Source: Plazaster borealis (lineage: Eukaryota > Echinodermata > Asteroidea > Forcipulatida > Labidiasteridae). From it: a DNA stretch of 64,000 bases. Numbering within the stretch: position 1 is the first letter of the stretch; each line of letters starts with the position of its first letter. The notes under the pieces are model-generated. The model saw nothing but the letters and a program-made list of their open reading frames with translations. It was not told the DNA's origin and ran no database searches. Both the position numbers and the translations under genes were made by a program. The DNA lies in assembly GCA_021014325.1 (NCBI GenBank), contig JAJGQC010000607.1, positions 1 through 64,000 on the forward strand, given 5' to 3'. Positions 25,401 to 35,990 of the stretch are shown here, piece by piece.

Positions 25401-28400
25401 CAGTGTGTATGTCCACTACCTACAATTACAGGGCAAACAAAAGGTTTGTATGTCCAGTGTCTATAATTATAGGACAAAAAAACTATGTGTAAGTCCACTT
25501 CCTACAAATATGGGTCAAACAAACAGTGTGTATGTCCACTACCTACAATTACAGGACAAACAAACAGTGTGTATGCCAACTTCCTAAAATTACAGGGCAA
25601 ACAAACAGTGTGTATGTCAACTTCCTACAATAACGGAACAAACAAACAATATGTATGTGCACTACCTACAATTACGGGGCAAACAAACAGTATACATGTC
25701 AACTACCTACAATTTCGGGAGATATAAATATTATATAAGTTTCACTACCGACAATTACGGGACGAACTAACAGTGTGTACGTCCATAACCTACTACAGGG
25801 CAAACAAACAGTGTGTATGTCCACTACCTGCAATTATAGGGCAAACAAAAGGTTTGTATGTCCAGTGCCTATATGTAGAGGACAAATATACAGTGTGTAT
25901 GTCCACTTCCTACAATTACAGGACAAACAAACAGTGTGTATCTCCACTTCCTACAATTACGGGACAAACAAACAGTAAACATGTCCACTACCTACAAATT
26001 TGGGACAAACAAACAGTATGTATGTTTCACTACCTACATTACGGGACACACAAACAGTATAAATGTCCACATACCTACAATTACAGGACGAACAAGAAGT
26101 GTGTATTTCAACTACCGATAATTACGGGACAAACAAACAGTATGCCCACTACAAACAAGTACGAGACGAACAAACAGGATACATGTCCACTACCTACAAT
26201 TACGGGAAAAACAAACAGTGTGTATATGTCCACTACCTACCATTACGGGATGAACAAACAGTATACATGTCCACTACCGACAATCACGGGACACACAAAC
26301 AGTATACATGTCCACTACCTACAATAACGGGACAAACAAACAGTATGTTTGTTTCACTACCGACAATTACGGGACGAACTAACAGTGGGTAAGTTTATAA
26401 CCTACTACAGGGCAAACAAACAGTGTGTATGTCCACTACCTACAATTACAGGGCAAACAAAAGGTGTGTATGTCCAGTGTCTATAATTGCAGGACAATAA
26501 TGCAGTGTGTAAGTCCACTTCCTACAATTATGGGACAAACAAACAGTGTGTATGTCCACTACCTACAAATACAGGACAAACAAACAGTGTGTATGTCCAC
26601 TTCCTACGATCACAGAGCAAACAAACAGTGTGTATGTTCACTTCCTACAATTACGGGACAAACAAACAGTATACATGTCAACTACCTACAATTACGGGAC
26701 AAACAAATAGTATGTATTTTTCACTACCGACAATTACGGGACAAACAAACAGTATCTATGTTTCATTACCGACAATTAAGGGACAAACAAACAGTGTGTT
26801 AGTCCATAACCTTCAACTACAGGGCAAACAGTATACATGTCCACTACCTACAATTACGGGACAAACAAACAGTATGTATGTTTCATTACCGACAGTTACG
26901 GGACGAACAACCAGTGTGTTTGTTTCACTACCGACTATGGGACGAACTAACAGTGGGTAAGTCCATAACCTACTACAGGGCAAACAAACAGTGTGTATGT
27001 CCACTACCTACAATTACAGGGCAAACAAAAGGTTTGTATGTCCAGTGTCTATAATTACAGGACAAAAAACAGTGTGTAAGTCCACTTCCTACAATTATGG
27101 GACAAACACACAGTGTGTATGTCCACTACCTACAAATACAGGACAAACAAACAGTATGTATATGTCCACTTCCTACGATCACAGAGCAAACAAACAGTGT
27201 GTATGTTCACTTCCTACAATTACGGGACAAACAAACAGTATACATGTCCACTACCTACAATTACGGGACAAACAAATAGTATGTATTTTTCACTACCGAC
27301 AATTACGGGACGAACTAACAGTGTGTAAGTCCATAACCTACTACAGGGCAAACAAACAGTGTGTGTATGTCCACAACCTACAATTACAGGGCAAAAAAAA
27401 CAGTGTGTATGTCCACTTCCTACAATTACGGGACAAACAAACAGTATACATGTCCACCACCTACAATTACGGGACAAACAAACAATATCTATGTTTCATT
27501 ACCGACAATTAAGGGACGAACAAAGAGTGTGTAAGTCCATAACCTTCAACTACAGGGCAAACAAACAGTATACATGTCCACTACCTACAATTACGGGACA
27601 AACAAACAGTATGTGTGTTTCATTACCGACAATTACGGGATGAACAAACAGTGTGTAAGTCCATAACCTTCAACTACAGTTACGGGACAAACAAACAGTA
27701 TACATGTCCACTACCTACAATTACGTAAGTCCATAACCTACTACAGGGCAAACAAACAGAGTGTATGTCCACTATCTACAATTACAGGGCAAACAAACAG
27801 TGTGTATGTCAACTTCCTACAATACCGAGACAAACAAACAATATGTATGTCCACTACCTACAATTACAGGGCAAACAAACAGTGTGTATGTCAACTTCTT
27901 ACAATTACAGGGCAAACAAACAGTGTGTATGTCAACTTCTTAAAATAACGGGGAAAAAGAAGAAGATGTATGTCCACTACCTACAATCACGGGCAAACAA
28001 ACAGTATACATATGTCAACTACCTACAATTACGGGACAAACAAATAGTATGTATGTTTCACTACCGACAATTACGGGGCGAACTAACAGTGTGTAAGTCC
28101 ATAACCTACTACAGGGCAAACAAACAGTGTCTGTCCACTACCTACAATTATAGGGCAAACAAAAGGTTTGTATGTCCAACGTCTATATGTACAGGACAAA
28201 TATAGTGTGTATGTCCACTTCCTACAATTACGGGACAAACAAACAGTGTGTATGTCCACTTCCTACAATTACGGGACGAACAAACAGTGTGTAAGTCCAT
28301 AACCTTCAACTACAGGGCAAATAAACAGTGTATTAGTCCACTATCTACAATTACAAGGCAAACAAACACTGTGTAACTACTGTACCTACAATTACGGGAC

Positions 28401-29281
28401 GAACAAACAGTGTGTATGTTTCACTACCGACAATTACGGGACAAACAAACAATGTGTATGTCCACTACCTTAGCAATTACCGGGCAAACAAAGAGTGTGT
28501 AACTACTGTACCTACAATTACGGGAGGAACAAACAGTGTGTATGTTTCACTACTGACAATTACAGGACGAACAAACAGTATGTATGTTTCACTACCGACA
28601 ATTACGGGACGAACTAACAGTGTGTCAGTCCATAACCTACTACAGGGCAAACAAACAGTGTGTATGTCCACTACCTACAATTACAGGGCAAACAAAAGGT
28701 TTGTATGTCCAGTGTCTATAATTACAGGACAAAAAACAGTGTGTAAGTCCACTACCTACAATTACGGGACGAACTAACAGTGTGTCAGTCCATAACCTAC
28801 TACAGGGCAAATAAACAGTGTGTATGTCCACTACCTACAATTACAGGGCAAACAAAATGTTTGTATGTCTAATGTACAGGACAAATATACAGTGTGTATG
28901 TTTCACTTCCGACAATTACGGGACAAACAAACAGTGTGTATGTTTCACTACCGACAATTACGGGACAAACAAACAGTATGTATGTCCACTACCTACAATT
29001 ACGGGACAAACAAACAGTGTGTAAGTCCATAACCTACCACAGGGCAAACAAACAGTGTGTATGTCCACTACCTACAATTACGGGACAAACAAACAGTATG
29101 TATGTCCACTACCTACAATTACGGGACAAACAAACAGTGTGTATGTCAACTATCTACAATTAAGGGACACACAAACAGTGTGTATGTTTCACTACCGACA
29201 ATTACGGGACAAACAAACAGTGTGTATGTCCACTACCTACAATTACGGGACAAACAAACAGTATGTATGTCCACTACCTGG
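22490..29281 (+). repeat. Satellite, higher-order repeat copies 2-4
   Basis: Continues the 2.35-kb higher-order unit: the marker variants found at 19215 and 20276 reappear at 23053 and 24114, and again at 25405 and 26425. The part 26800-27720 instead repeats 16920-17850. The array ends at about 29281 in ctacctggatataacatcg and a poly-C run. Confidence 0.85.
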
Positions 29282-29575
29282 ATATAACATCGTAATTGTC
29301 AGTCGCCTTCAAGCGCCCCCCCCCCCCCTTGTGGGATTTTTTTATATTTTTTTTTAATGTGGGGTTGGTATTAGGGGACATTCTCTGTGGAAGGACGGCA
29401 TTGTAGAGGTGCTGGTCACCTGTTCCTCCTTGCCACTCACTGGCTTGGTATTTTTTAGCTATTTTGCTTCTTTGTATCTTTATGTATCAATTTGTATATT
29501 TTTATGCCAGTGTAAAGTCTAATAAAACTAAACTAAAACTAAGTGGCATGGAGCTGTACAGTTCCATGTTGTATT

Positions 29576-29790
29576 GTATACATGGGGTGTGATCCCTGGC
29601 TACATGGCAGCCTTCGGGTTGTTCGGCTTCTGACTGACACTCCCGAACAAAGATATTGGCAAATAGGGAGACCACCAATATGAGGCTAGATAGCTCAGTT
29701 GGTAGAGCGTCAGTGTGTTGATCACATGGTTGCAGGTTCAAATCCCGCTTCAGTAATTTTGTCTTTGTTCACCCAAAAATTGAGTTAACA
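29576..29790 (+). mobile_element. tRNA-derived SINE (copy 1)
   Basis: Contains a Pol III A box (tagctcagttggtagagcg, about 29692-29710) and a B box (ggttcaaatcc). A leader shared with 33157-33330 precedes it (gtgatccctggctac, ggcttctgactg), and a tail like cttcag...ttttgtctttgttcaccc follows. The acceptor-stem halves do not pair, so it is not a functional tRNA gene. Confidence 0.75.
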
Positions 29791-29840
29791 AGAATGGTGT
29801 GTTAACAAACACAAATGCCCCGCTGAGATTAACCTCATTC

Positions 29841-30290
29841 TTGAGTTATCGCTTAGACAACATTTGTTTTGTTTCAACCATAATGACCTTTACATTTAAC
29901 TTAGGGGGTCCAAAAACAATAGGCTTCTGGGGGATCCCGAGACCAATACACAAACCAAGTTTGGAGTTGATATGCCATGTCCTTCTTGAGTTATCACTCG
30001 GACAACATTTATTTTGTTTTAGCCATAATGACCTTTACATTTAACTTAGGGGGTCCAAAAACAATAGGCTTCTGGGGGATCCAAAGAACAATCCACAAAC
30101 CAAGTTTAGAGTTGATATGCCAAGTCCTTCTTGAGTTATCACTCGGACAACATTTCTTTTGTTTTAGCCATAATGACCTTTACATTTAACTGTGGGGGTC
30201 CAAAAACAATAGGCTTCTGGGGGATCCCAAGACCAATCCACAAACCAAGTTTGGAGTTGATATGCCAAGTCCTTCTTGAGTTATCACTGA
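29841..30290 (+). repeat. 145-bp tandem repeat, three copies plus a stub
   Basis: ttgagttatc starts units at 29841, 29986, 30131 and 30276. Units share aaaacaataggcttctggggga and ccaagtttggagttgatatgcc. Copies are over 90% alike by eye. The arrays put several short open frames in register, but no protein is recognised. Confidence 0.85.
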
Positions 30291-30299
30291 CAACACACG

Positions 30300-30460
30300 C
30301 ACACACGTGTGTAAACACCGGCAATCGTGGACCCTCCTTTGTTCAACTCTTTGTGTTAGCAACCGTGGACCACAATGATTTCCTTTGTGATAGCAACCGT
30401 GGACCTATTATCCCTTTTGTTATAGGTCTACGGTTTGAATGTGGATACCTACCCACGTCC
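30300..30460 (+). repeat. Dispersed repeat, copy of 49990-50150
   Basis: Nearly identical to 49990-50150: cacgtgtgtaaacaccggca, gcaaccgtggaccacaatga and ggtttgaatgtggatacct are shared, with accgtggacc and its inverse ggtccacggt suggesting partial self-complementarity. Same orientation in both. Confidence 0.8.
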
Positions 30461-30669
30461 GCACACCCCCACACACACACATACTTGTCAACGGGGTGAA
30501 CTGAGGACCCATGTCTGAAAGAGGGGTATAGAGGACATCTTATATAATGCTCTTACAATGTAAATAGGCATGTTTTCATATCAAACTGGGTTCAACGAAC
30601 ATTTCTGTTACCAGAAAAAGTCAATGAAATGTCTGTTCACTACTTTAAAAAAACTGACTTTTTGCATTG

Positions 30670-32130
30670 ACATGGAGGACACACATATACACACCAGGGG
30701 AATATAAACCGTCTATATGAGGACCCTATGATGGCAAGTAAACATGCACAGAAGACATTCGATCCGAGGACACACCCGGGGAATTTATACCATCTATTTG
30801 AGGACCCAGAGAAAACATGTACACCTGCATGCAAGACGCTGTCTATCCGAGGACACACCCGGGGAATTTATACCATCTATTTGAGGACTAGGGATAACAT
30901 GCAGAGTAACATGCAAGACACTGTCTATCCGAGGACACACCCGGGGAATTTATACCATCTATTTGAGGACTAGGGATAACATGCAGAGTAACATGCAAGA
31001 CACTGTCTATCCGAGGACACACCCGGGGAATTTATACCATCTATTTGAGGACTAGGGATAACATGCAGAGTAACATGCAAGACACTGTCTATCCGAGGAC
31101 ACACCCGGGGAATTTATACCATCTATTTGAAGACTAGGGATAACATGCAGAGTAACATGCAAGACGCTGTCTATCCGAGGACACACCCGGGGAATTTATA
31201 CCATCTATTTGAGGACTAGGGATAACATGCAGAGTAACATGCAAGACACTGTCTATCCGAGGACACACCCGGCACATTGATACCATCTATTTGAGGACTA
31301 GGGATAACATGCAGAGTAACATGCAAGACACTGTCTATCCGAGGACACACCCGGGGAATTTATACCATCTATTTGAGGACTAGGGATAACATGCAGAGTA
31401 ACATGCAAGACACTGTCTATCCGAGGACACACCCGGGGAATTTATACCATCTATTTGAGGACTAGGGATAACATGCAGAGTAACATGCAAGACACTGTCT
31501 ATCCGAGGACACACCCGGGGAATTTATACCATCTATTTGAGGACTAGGGATAACATGCAGAGTAACATGCAAGACACTGTCTATCCGAGGACACACCCGG
31601 GGAATTTATACCATCTATTTGAGGACCATAGATAACATGCACACTAGCATGCAAGACACTGTCTATCCGAGGACACACCTGGGGAATTTATACCATCTAT
31701 TTGAGGACCCAGAGAAAACATGTACACCTGCATGCAAGACACTGTCTATCCGAGGACACACCCGTGGAATTTATACCATCTATTTGAGGACCCAGAGAAA
31801 ACATGTACACCTGCATGCAAGACGCTGTCTATCCGAGGACACACCCGGGGAATTTATACCATCTATTTGAGGACCATAGATAACATGCACACTAGCATGC
31901 AAGACACTGTCTATCCGAGGACACACCCGTGGAATTTATACCATCTATTTGAGGACCCATAGAAAACATGCCATGTTTTCTACACCTGCATGCAAGACAC
32001 TGTCTATCCGAGGACCCAACAAATATATACCGCCTACGTGAGGATCCAGAGATAACAAGCACACCTGCATGCAATACATTGTCTATCTGAGGACACACCT
32101 GAGGAATATACCGTCTACGTGTGGACCCAG
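30670..32130 (+). repeat. 82-bp minisatellite, about 17-18 copies
   Basis: The unit is about 82 bases: tatccgaggacacacccggg, gaatttataccatctatttg, aggac, then variable tagggataacatgcagagta or ccagagaaaacatgtacacc. Inner copies (30900-31620) are nearly identical and edge copies diverge, as expected for unequal exchange. The ccgaggac core recalls the dispersed family at 2262 and 49830. Confidence 0.9.
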
Positions 32131-33050
32131 TGGTTAACAATTAGTTTAAAGCTACTGGAAGACAAGAGCGGAATACCTAACAACTAATAATGGATATTTG
32201 TAGGTTTTATTTAGCCCACTGGAAAGGAGTGATCAACGCTGTCTGAAGTGATCTACACAGATGCCGTTTTGTATTTTGGTTTGCAATAATAAATGGAAAC
32301 AATGACCGACTTCCAATGATTCTGGACACACACAAAATTGTCATATAAAAAAATATAGTATTTCACTCTCTGGTTTATTAGTATTTTTCAATTACCCTAA
32401 AGGAAGAATACATTATGAGTATTCGTAACGGTTCCACAAAGTCATGTTTCACTTTGAATGTTTTGTTGAATGGCAACCATTTAACAGTTAAGACACTTGT
32501 GCCTGAAAGGTTAAATCTCCCAGCAGTAGCACTGGTATTAACAGACAGATACACATGTGGACAACAGTGAAAAACTATAAACTGTAATACTTCAAAAATC
32601 TCAACAAACCAACAAGATACATACTACAGAATAATATGAATAGCAAGAACCAACAAATGATTGACCTGTTTACCGATTAATTATATTATTTACTTAAGAA
32701 CTGATTTGTTGTTTGATTGATTTAACGATTGAAAGAATGATCAAGTTTCAGAAGTAATTTAGTCGTTTATCTATCAAGTAAATTTTAGTCAGTTAGTTTA
32801 ATTTTATGTATTTTAATTTTATATGAATAATACTTATTTTGTTATGTATTGATTGAATGATTGATTAATTGGTTTATTAAATATTTGATGCAAATCAAGA
32901 TTACACATGTATAACCCTTTGTAAAACTATCAACTCTTTAAAACTGAACTACCTGAAAAACAGAACACAACAAACATTGGTTAAGTTTTGTAGACAACCC
33001 TGTCACAAAACAATATATAAATCGACTGCTTCTAAAAGTCTTTCTGTAAA
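32131..33050. other. AT-rich anonymous DNA
   Basis: No gene, repeat array or exon recognised. Locally rich in gattgattgatt-like strings (32700-32880). Confidence 0.5.
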
Positions 33051-33059
33051 ATTTTTTTT

Positions 33060-33330
33060 AAACTTTGGGGTGAACAAAGAAAATTTGACGGAAGCAGGAT
33101 TTGAACCATCACACCCCAATTATACCATACAATCATAGACCCATAATAAATATGGTTGTATGGTGTAATTGGGGTGCGATCCCTGGCTACCTCCATGCTG
33201 TAAGTCAGTGTCAAGTTGATTGGCTTCTGACTGGCACCCGCCAACATGGGGCTGGATAGCTCAGTTGGAAGAGCGTCGGCACGTTAATCCGATGGTTGTT
33301 GCTTCAAAATTCCGCTTCAGTCAATGTTCT
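33060..33330. mobile_element. Head-to-head SINE pair with central palindrome
   Basis: 33157-33330 (plus) repeats the 29576 SINE: gtgcgatccctggctacc, a tagctcagttggaagagcg A box, and a degenerate B region. 33060-33110 is the same family's 3' half on the minus strand (caaagaaaatttgacggaagcaggatttgaac is the complement of the B box and tail). Between and across them lies a palindrome, caccccaattataccatacaa paired with ttgtatggtgtaattggggtg (33111-33177). Confidence 0.65.
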
Positions 33331-33399
33331 TTTGTCCACCCCAAAATTGAATAAAAAATTACCCAGTCAGTCTCCCTCATGATTTAATGTTTATTATTT

Positions 33400-35760
33400 G
33401 AAAAAGAATATTGGTAAATCAACAACCTGTATCAACAACCTGTAACACCTGCATAAGTTGTTTGTCTTCTTCAAATCACATGTGAGCTACATGTATCAAG
33501 GAGGAATTACAAACAAAAGCAAACCCCCCACAAAAAATCAAAAATTGTGAATCTTTTGCAACACAAATGTATTGTAAGCATATTTCCTTTACTGAAATAT
33601 AAACTTAAATTATGCAGGGATAAAAGAAAATAAATAAATAAGTATCCAATGAGTTATCTCTTCGTCATGCTGGTTAAAGTGATAGACAAGTTTTGGAAAA
33701 CATTCTGAATTGTTCATATTCACATAATATCCAAGATGAAAACAGAAATGTGGTCGTTGTTTCAATGGCATCTCAAATATTGAGCCAGCATTATAACCGA
33801 GTGCTCAAAACCCTTTTAAAAGCTCCAATTTCTTAAAGCTCGTATTTCTGTACAAACTGATCATGTACTACACTCTTTCTCAAAATGTAGAACAATCAAT
33901 TGTTTATAACTGGACTACCTGAAACAAACAGAACACACCAAGTGTTCGATAAGTTTCTTAAACAACCCTGTCTCAAAAGTAAATTTCAACCAACTGTTTA
34001 AAAATTTAACATCTGTAAAAAAGAATATTGGTAAATTTAAGTATCAACAACCTGTAACACTGCATAAGTTGTTTGTCTTCTTCAAATCACATGTGAGGTC
34101 CACAAAAAAATAAAAATAAAATAAATAAATAAATTTGTGAGTCCTTTGCCACACAATAAGCATATTTCATTTCTTGAAATATGAACTTATATTATGCAGG
34201 GATAAAGAAAGAATAAATAAGTAACCAACGAGTTATCCCTTTGTCACGCTGGTTAAAGTGATAGGCAAATTTGAGTATCAACATCCTGTAACACTGCATA
34301 AGTTGTTTGTCTTCTTCAAATCACATGTGAGGTCCATGTGAGGTACAAAAAAAAAAAAAAAAAAACACTAAATTTTTCGAGTCCTTTGCCACACAATAAG
34401 CATATTTCATTTCTTGAAATACAAACTTATATTATGCAGGGAAAAAAGAATAAGTAAGTAACCAACGAGTTATCTCTTCGTCACGCTGGTTAAAGTGATA
34501 GGCACATTTGAGTATCAACAATCTGTAACACTGCATAAGTTGTTTGTCTTCTTCAAATCACATGTGAGGTCCATGTGAGGTACAAAAGAATTAAAAAAAT
34601 AAAAATAAATAAACTAAATTTTTCGAGTCCTTTGCCACACAATAAGCATATTTCCTTTCTTGAAATATGAACTTAAATTATGCAGGGATAAAAGAAAAAG
34701 AATAAATAAGTAACCAACGAGTTATCTCTTCGTCATGCTGGTTAAAGTGATAGGCAAGTTTTTGAAAACATTTTGAATTGTTCATATTCACATAATATCT
34801 AAGATGCAAACAGAAATGTGGTCGTTGTTTCAATGGCATCTCAAATATTGAGCCAGCATTATAACCTAGTGCTCAAAACCCTTTAAAAGCTCTAATTTCT
34901 TAAAGCTCGTATTTCTGTACAAACTGATCATGTACTACACTCTTTCTCAAAATGTAGAACAATCAATTGTTTATAACTGGACTACCTGAAACAAACAGAA
35001 CACACCAAGTGTTCGATAAGTTTCTTAAACAACCCTGTCTCAAAAGTAAATATCAACCAACTGTTTAAAAATTTAACATCTGTAAAAAAGAATATTGGTA
35101 AATTTAAGTATCAACAACCTGTAACACTGCATAAGTTGTTTGTCTTCTTCAAATCACATGTGAGGTCCATGTGAGGTACAAAAGAAAAAAATAAATAAAA
35201 ATAAACTAAATTTTTCGAGTCCTTTGCCACACAATAAGCATATTTCCTTTCTTGAAATATGAACTTAAATTATGCAGGGATAAAAAAAAATAAAAATAAA
35301 TAAGTAACCAACGAGTTATCTCTTCGTCATGCTGGTTAAAGTGATAGGCAAGTTTTTGAAAACATTTTGAATTGTTCATATTCACATAATATCCAAGATG
35401 CAAACAGAAATGTGGTCGTTGTTTCAATGGCATCTCAAATATTGAGCCAGCATTATAACCGAGTGCTCAAAACCCTTTTTAAAAGCTCTAATTTCTTAAA
35501 GCTCGTATTTCTGTACAAACTGATCATGTACTACACTCTTTCTCAAAATGTAAAACAATCAATTGTTTATAACTGGACTACCTGAAACAAACAGAACACA
35601 CCAAGTGTTCGATAAGTTTCTTAAACAACCCTGTCTCAAAAGTAAATATCAACCAACTGTTTAAAAATTTAACATCTGTAAAAAAGAATATTGGTCAATT
35701 TGAGTGTCAACAACCTGTAACACTGCATAAGTTGTTTGTCTTCTTCAAATCACATGTAAG
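33400..35760 (+). repeat. Tandem repeat of long (about 595 bp) and deleted (about 235 bp) units
   Basis: The marker gcataagttgtttgtcttcttc occurs at 33451, 34062, 34296, 34533, 35129 and 35724, giving spacings of 611, 234, 237, 596 and 595. The short units are the long unit lacking an internal block that contains ggtcgttgtttcaatggcat and caactgtttaaaaatttaac. Poly-A and aaataaa tracts vary in length between copies. No protein-coding potential is seen. Confidence 0.85.
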
Positions 35761-35790
35761 GTACATGTACCAAGGAGTAATCACTTAAGT

Positions 35791-35990
35791 TTAGGGTTTC
35801 ATCAGCTTTGCTCTGTTATTCCTGCAGTAGTCTTTGATATTGCGCCACGTTCTTCTGTGGAGTACTGGATAATCCCTCATCACTTTCATTATATCCTCTT
35901 TCCCCGGTAGTCGGAAAATTAGGATGTGATGCAGACTCTTCACAGCCTCTATTTCTTCTTGTGTCCACTGCTTCTTGGACCTCTTAGAAC
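35791..35990 (-). CDS. Terminal exon: SANT/Myb-like module
   Basis: Acceptor aattgtgtag precedes GTTCTAAG, and the phase-1 entry completes a Gly codon. The 65 residues are Lys-rich at the start, then WTQEEIEAVKSL, LPGKEDIMKVM, RTWRNIKDYC and a basic end. A spaced Trp, acidic EE and a second Trp fit a SANT/Myb-like helical fold. The same pattern (W-KEQQQF, VPGKSL, KTWTELRNKV) closes the paralogue at 58839-61070, which supports both the exon and its linkage to the upstream recombinase-like exon. Confidence 0.7.

Larger units (their letters stand above)
5332..29281 (+). repeat. Large satellite array, 41-bp monomer, with insertions
   Basis: The whole interval is built from a 41-base monomer with core ctacaattacgggacaaac followed by aaacagtgtgtatgtcca. 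Common variants are gggac/agggc, accgac for acctac, gtatacatg for gtgtgtatg, and gtaagtccataacc. After removing about 6.4 kb of insertions it amounts to roughly 17.5 kb, or about 430 monomers. No centromeric or gene function can be inferred. Because 41 is not divisible by three, three monomers make a 41-residue translated period, so many artificial overlapping open frames arise on the plus strand. Confidence 0.95.

Noticed and set aside
5332..29281. CRISPR-like array
   Set aside because: Monomers are contiguous with no spacers, the DNA is clearly eukaryotic, and no cas genes occur.
5308..29287. Dozens of long open frames rich in Tyr, Thr, Gln and Cys
   Set aside because: They are translations of the 41-bp satellite in all three forward frames; they overlap each other, start and stop at monomer variants, and have no splice sites or domains.
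29690..29760. tRNA gene
   Set aside because: A and B boxes are present but the acceptor and anticodon stems do not pair and a second copy at 33243 is equally degenerate; a tRNA-derived SINE fits better.
29841..30324. Overlapping 60-120-codon frames (HSDNI..MTFTFN)
   Set aside because: They are produced by the 145-bp triplication; copies fall in different frames and stop at unit borders.
30728..31962. Repeated frames reading PRTHPGNLYHLFED
   Set aside because: They are translations of the 82-bp minisatellite, and 82 is not a multiple of three, so no frame persists through the array.
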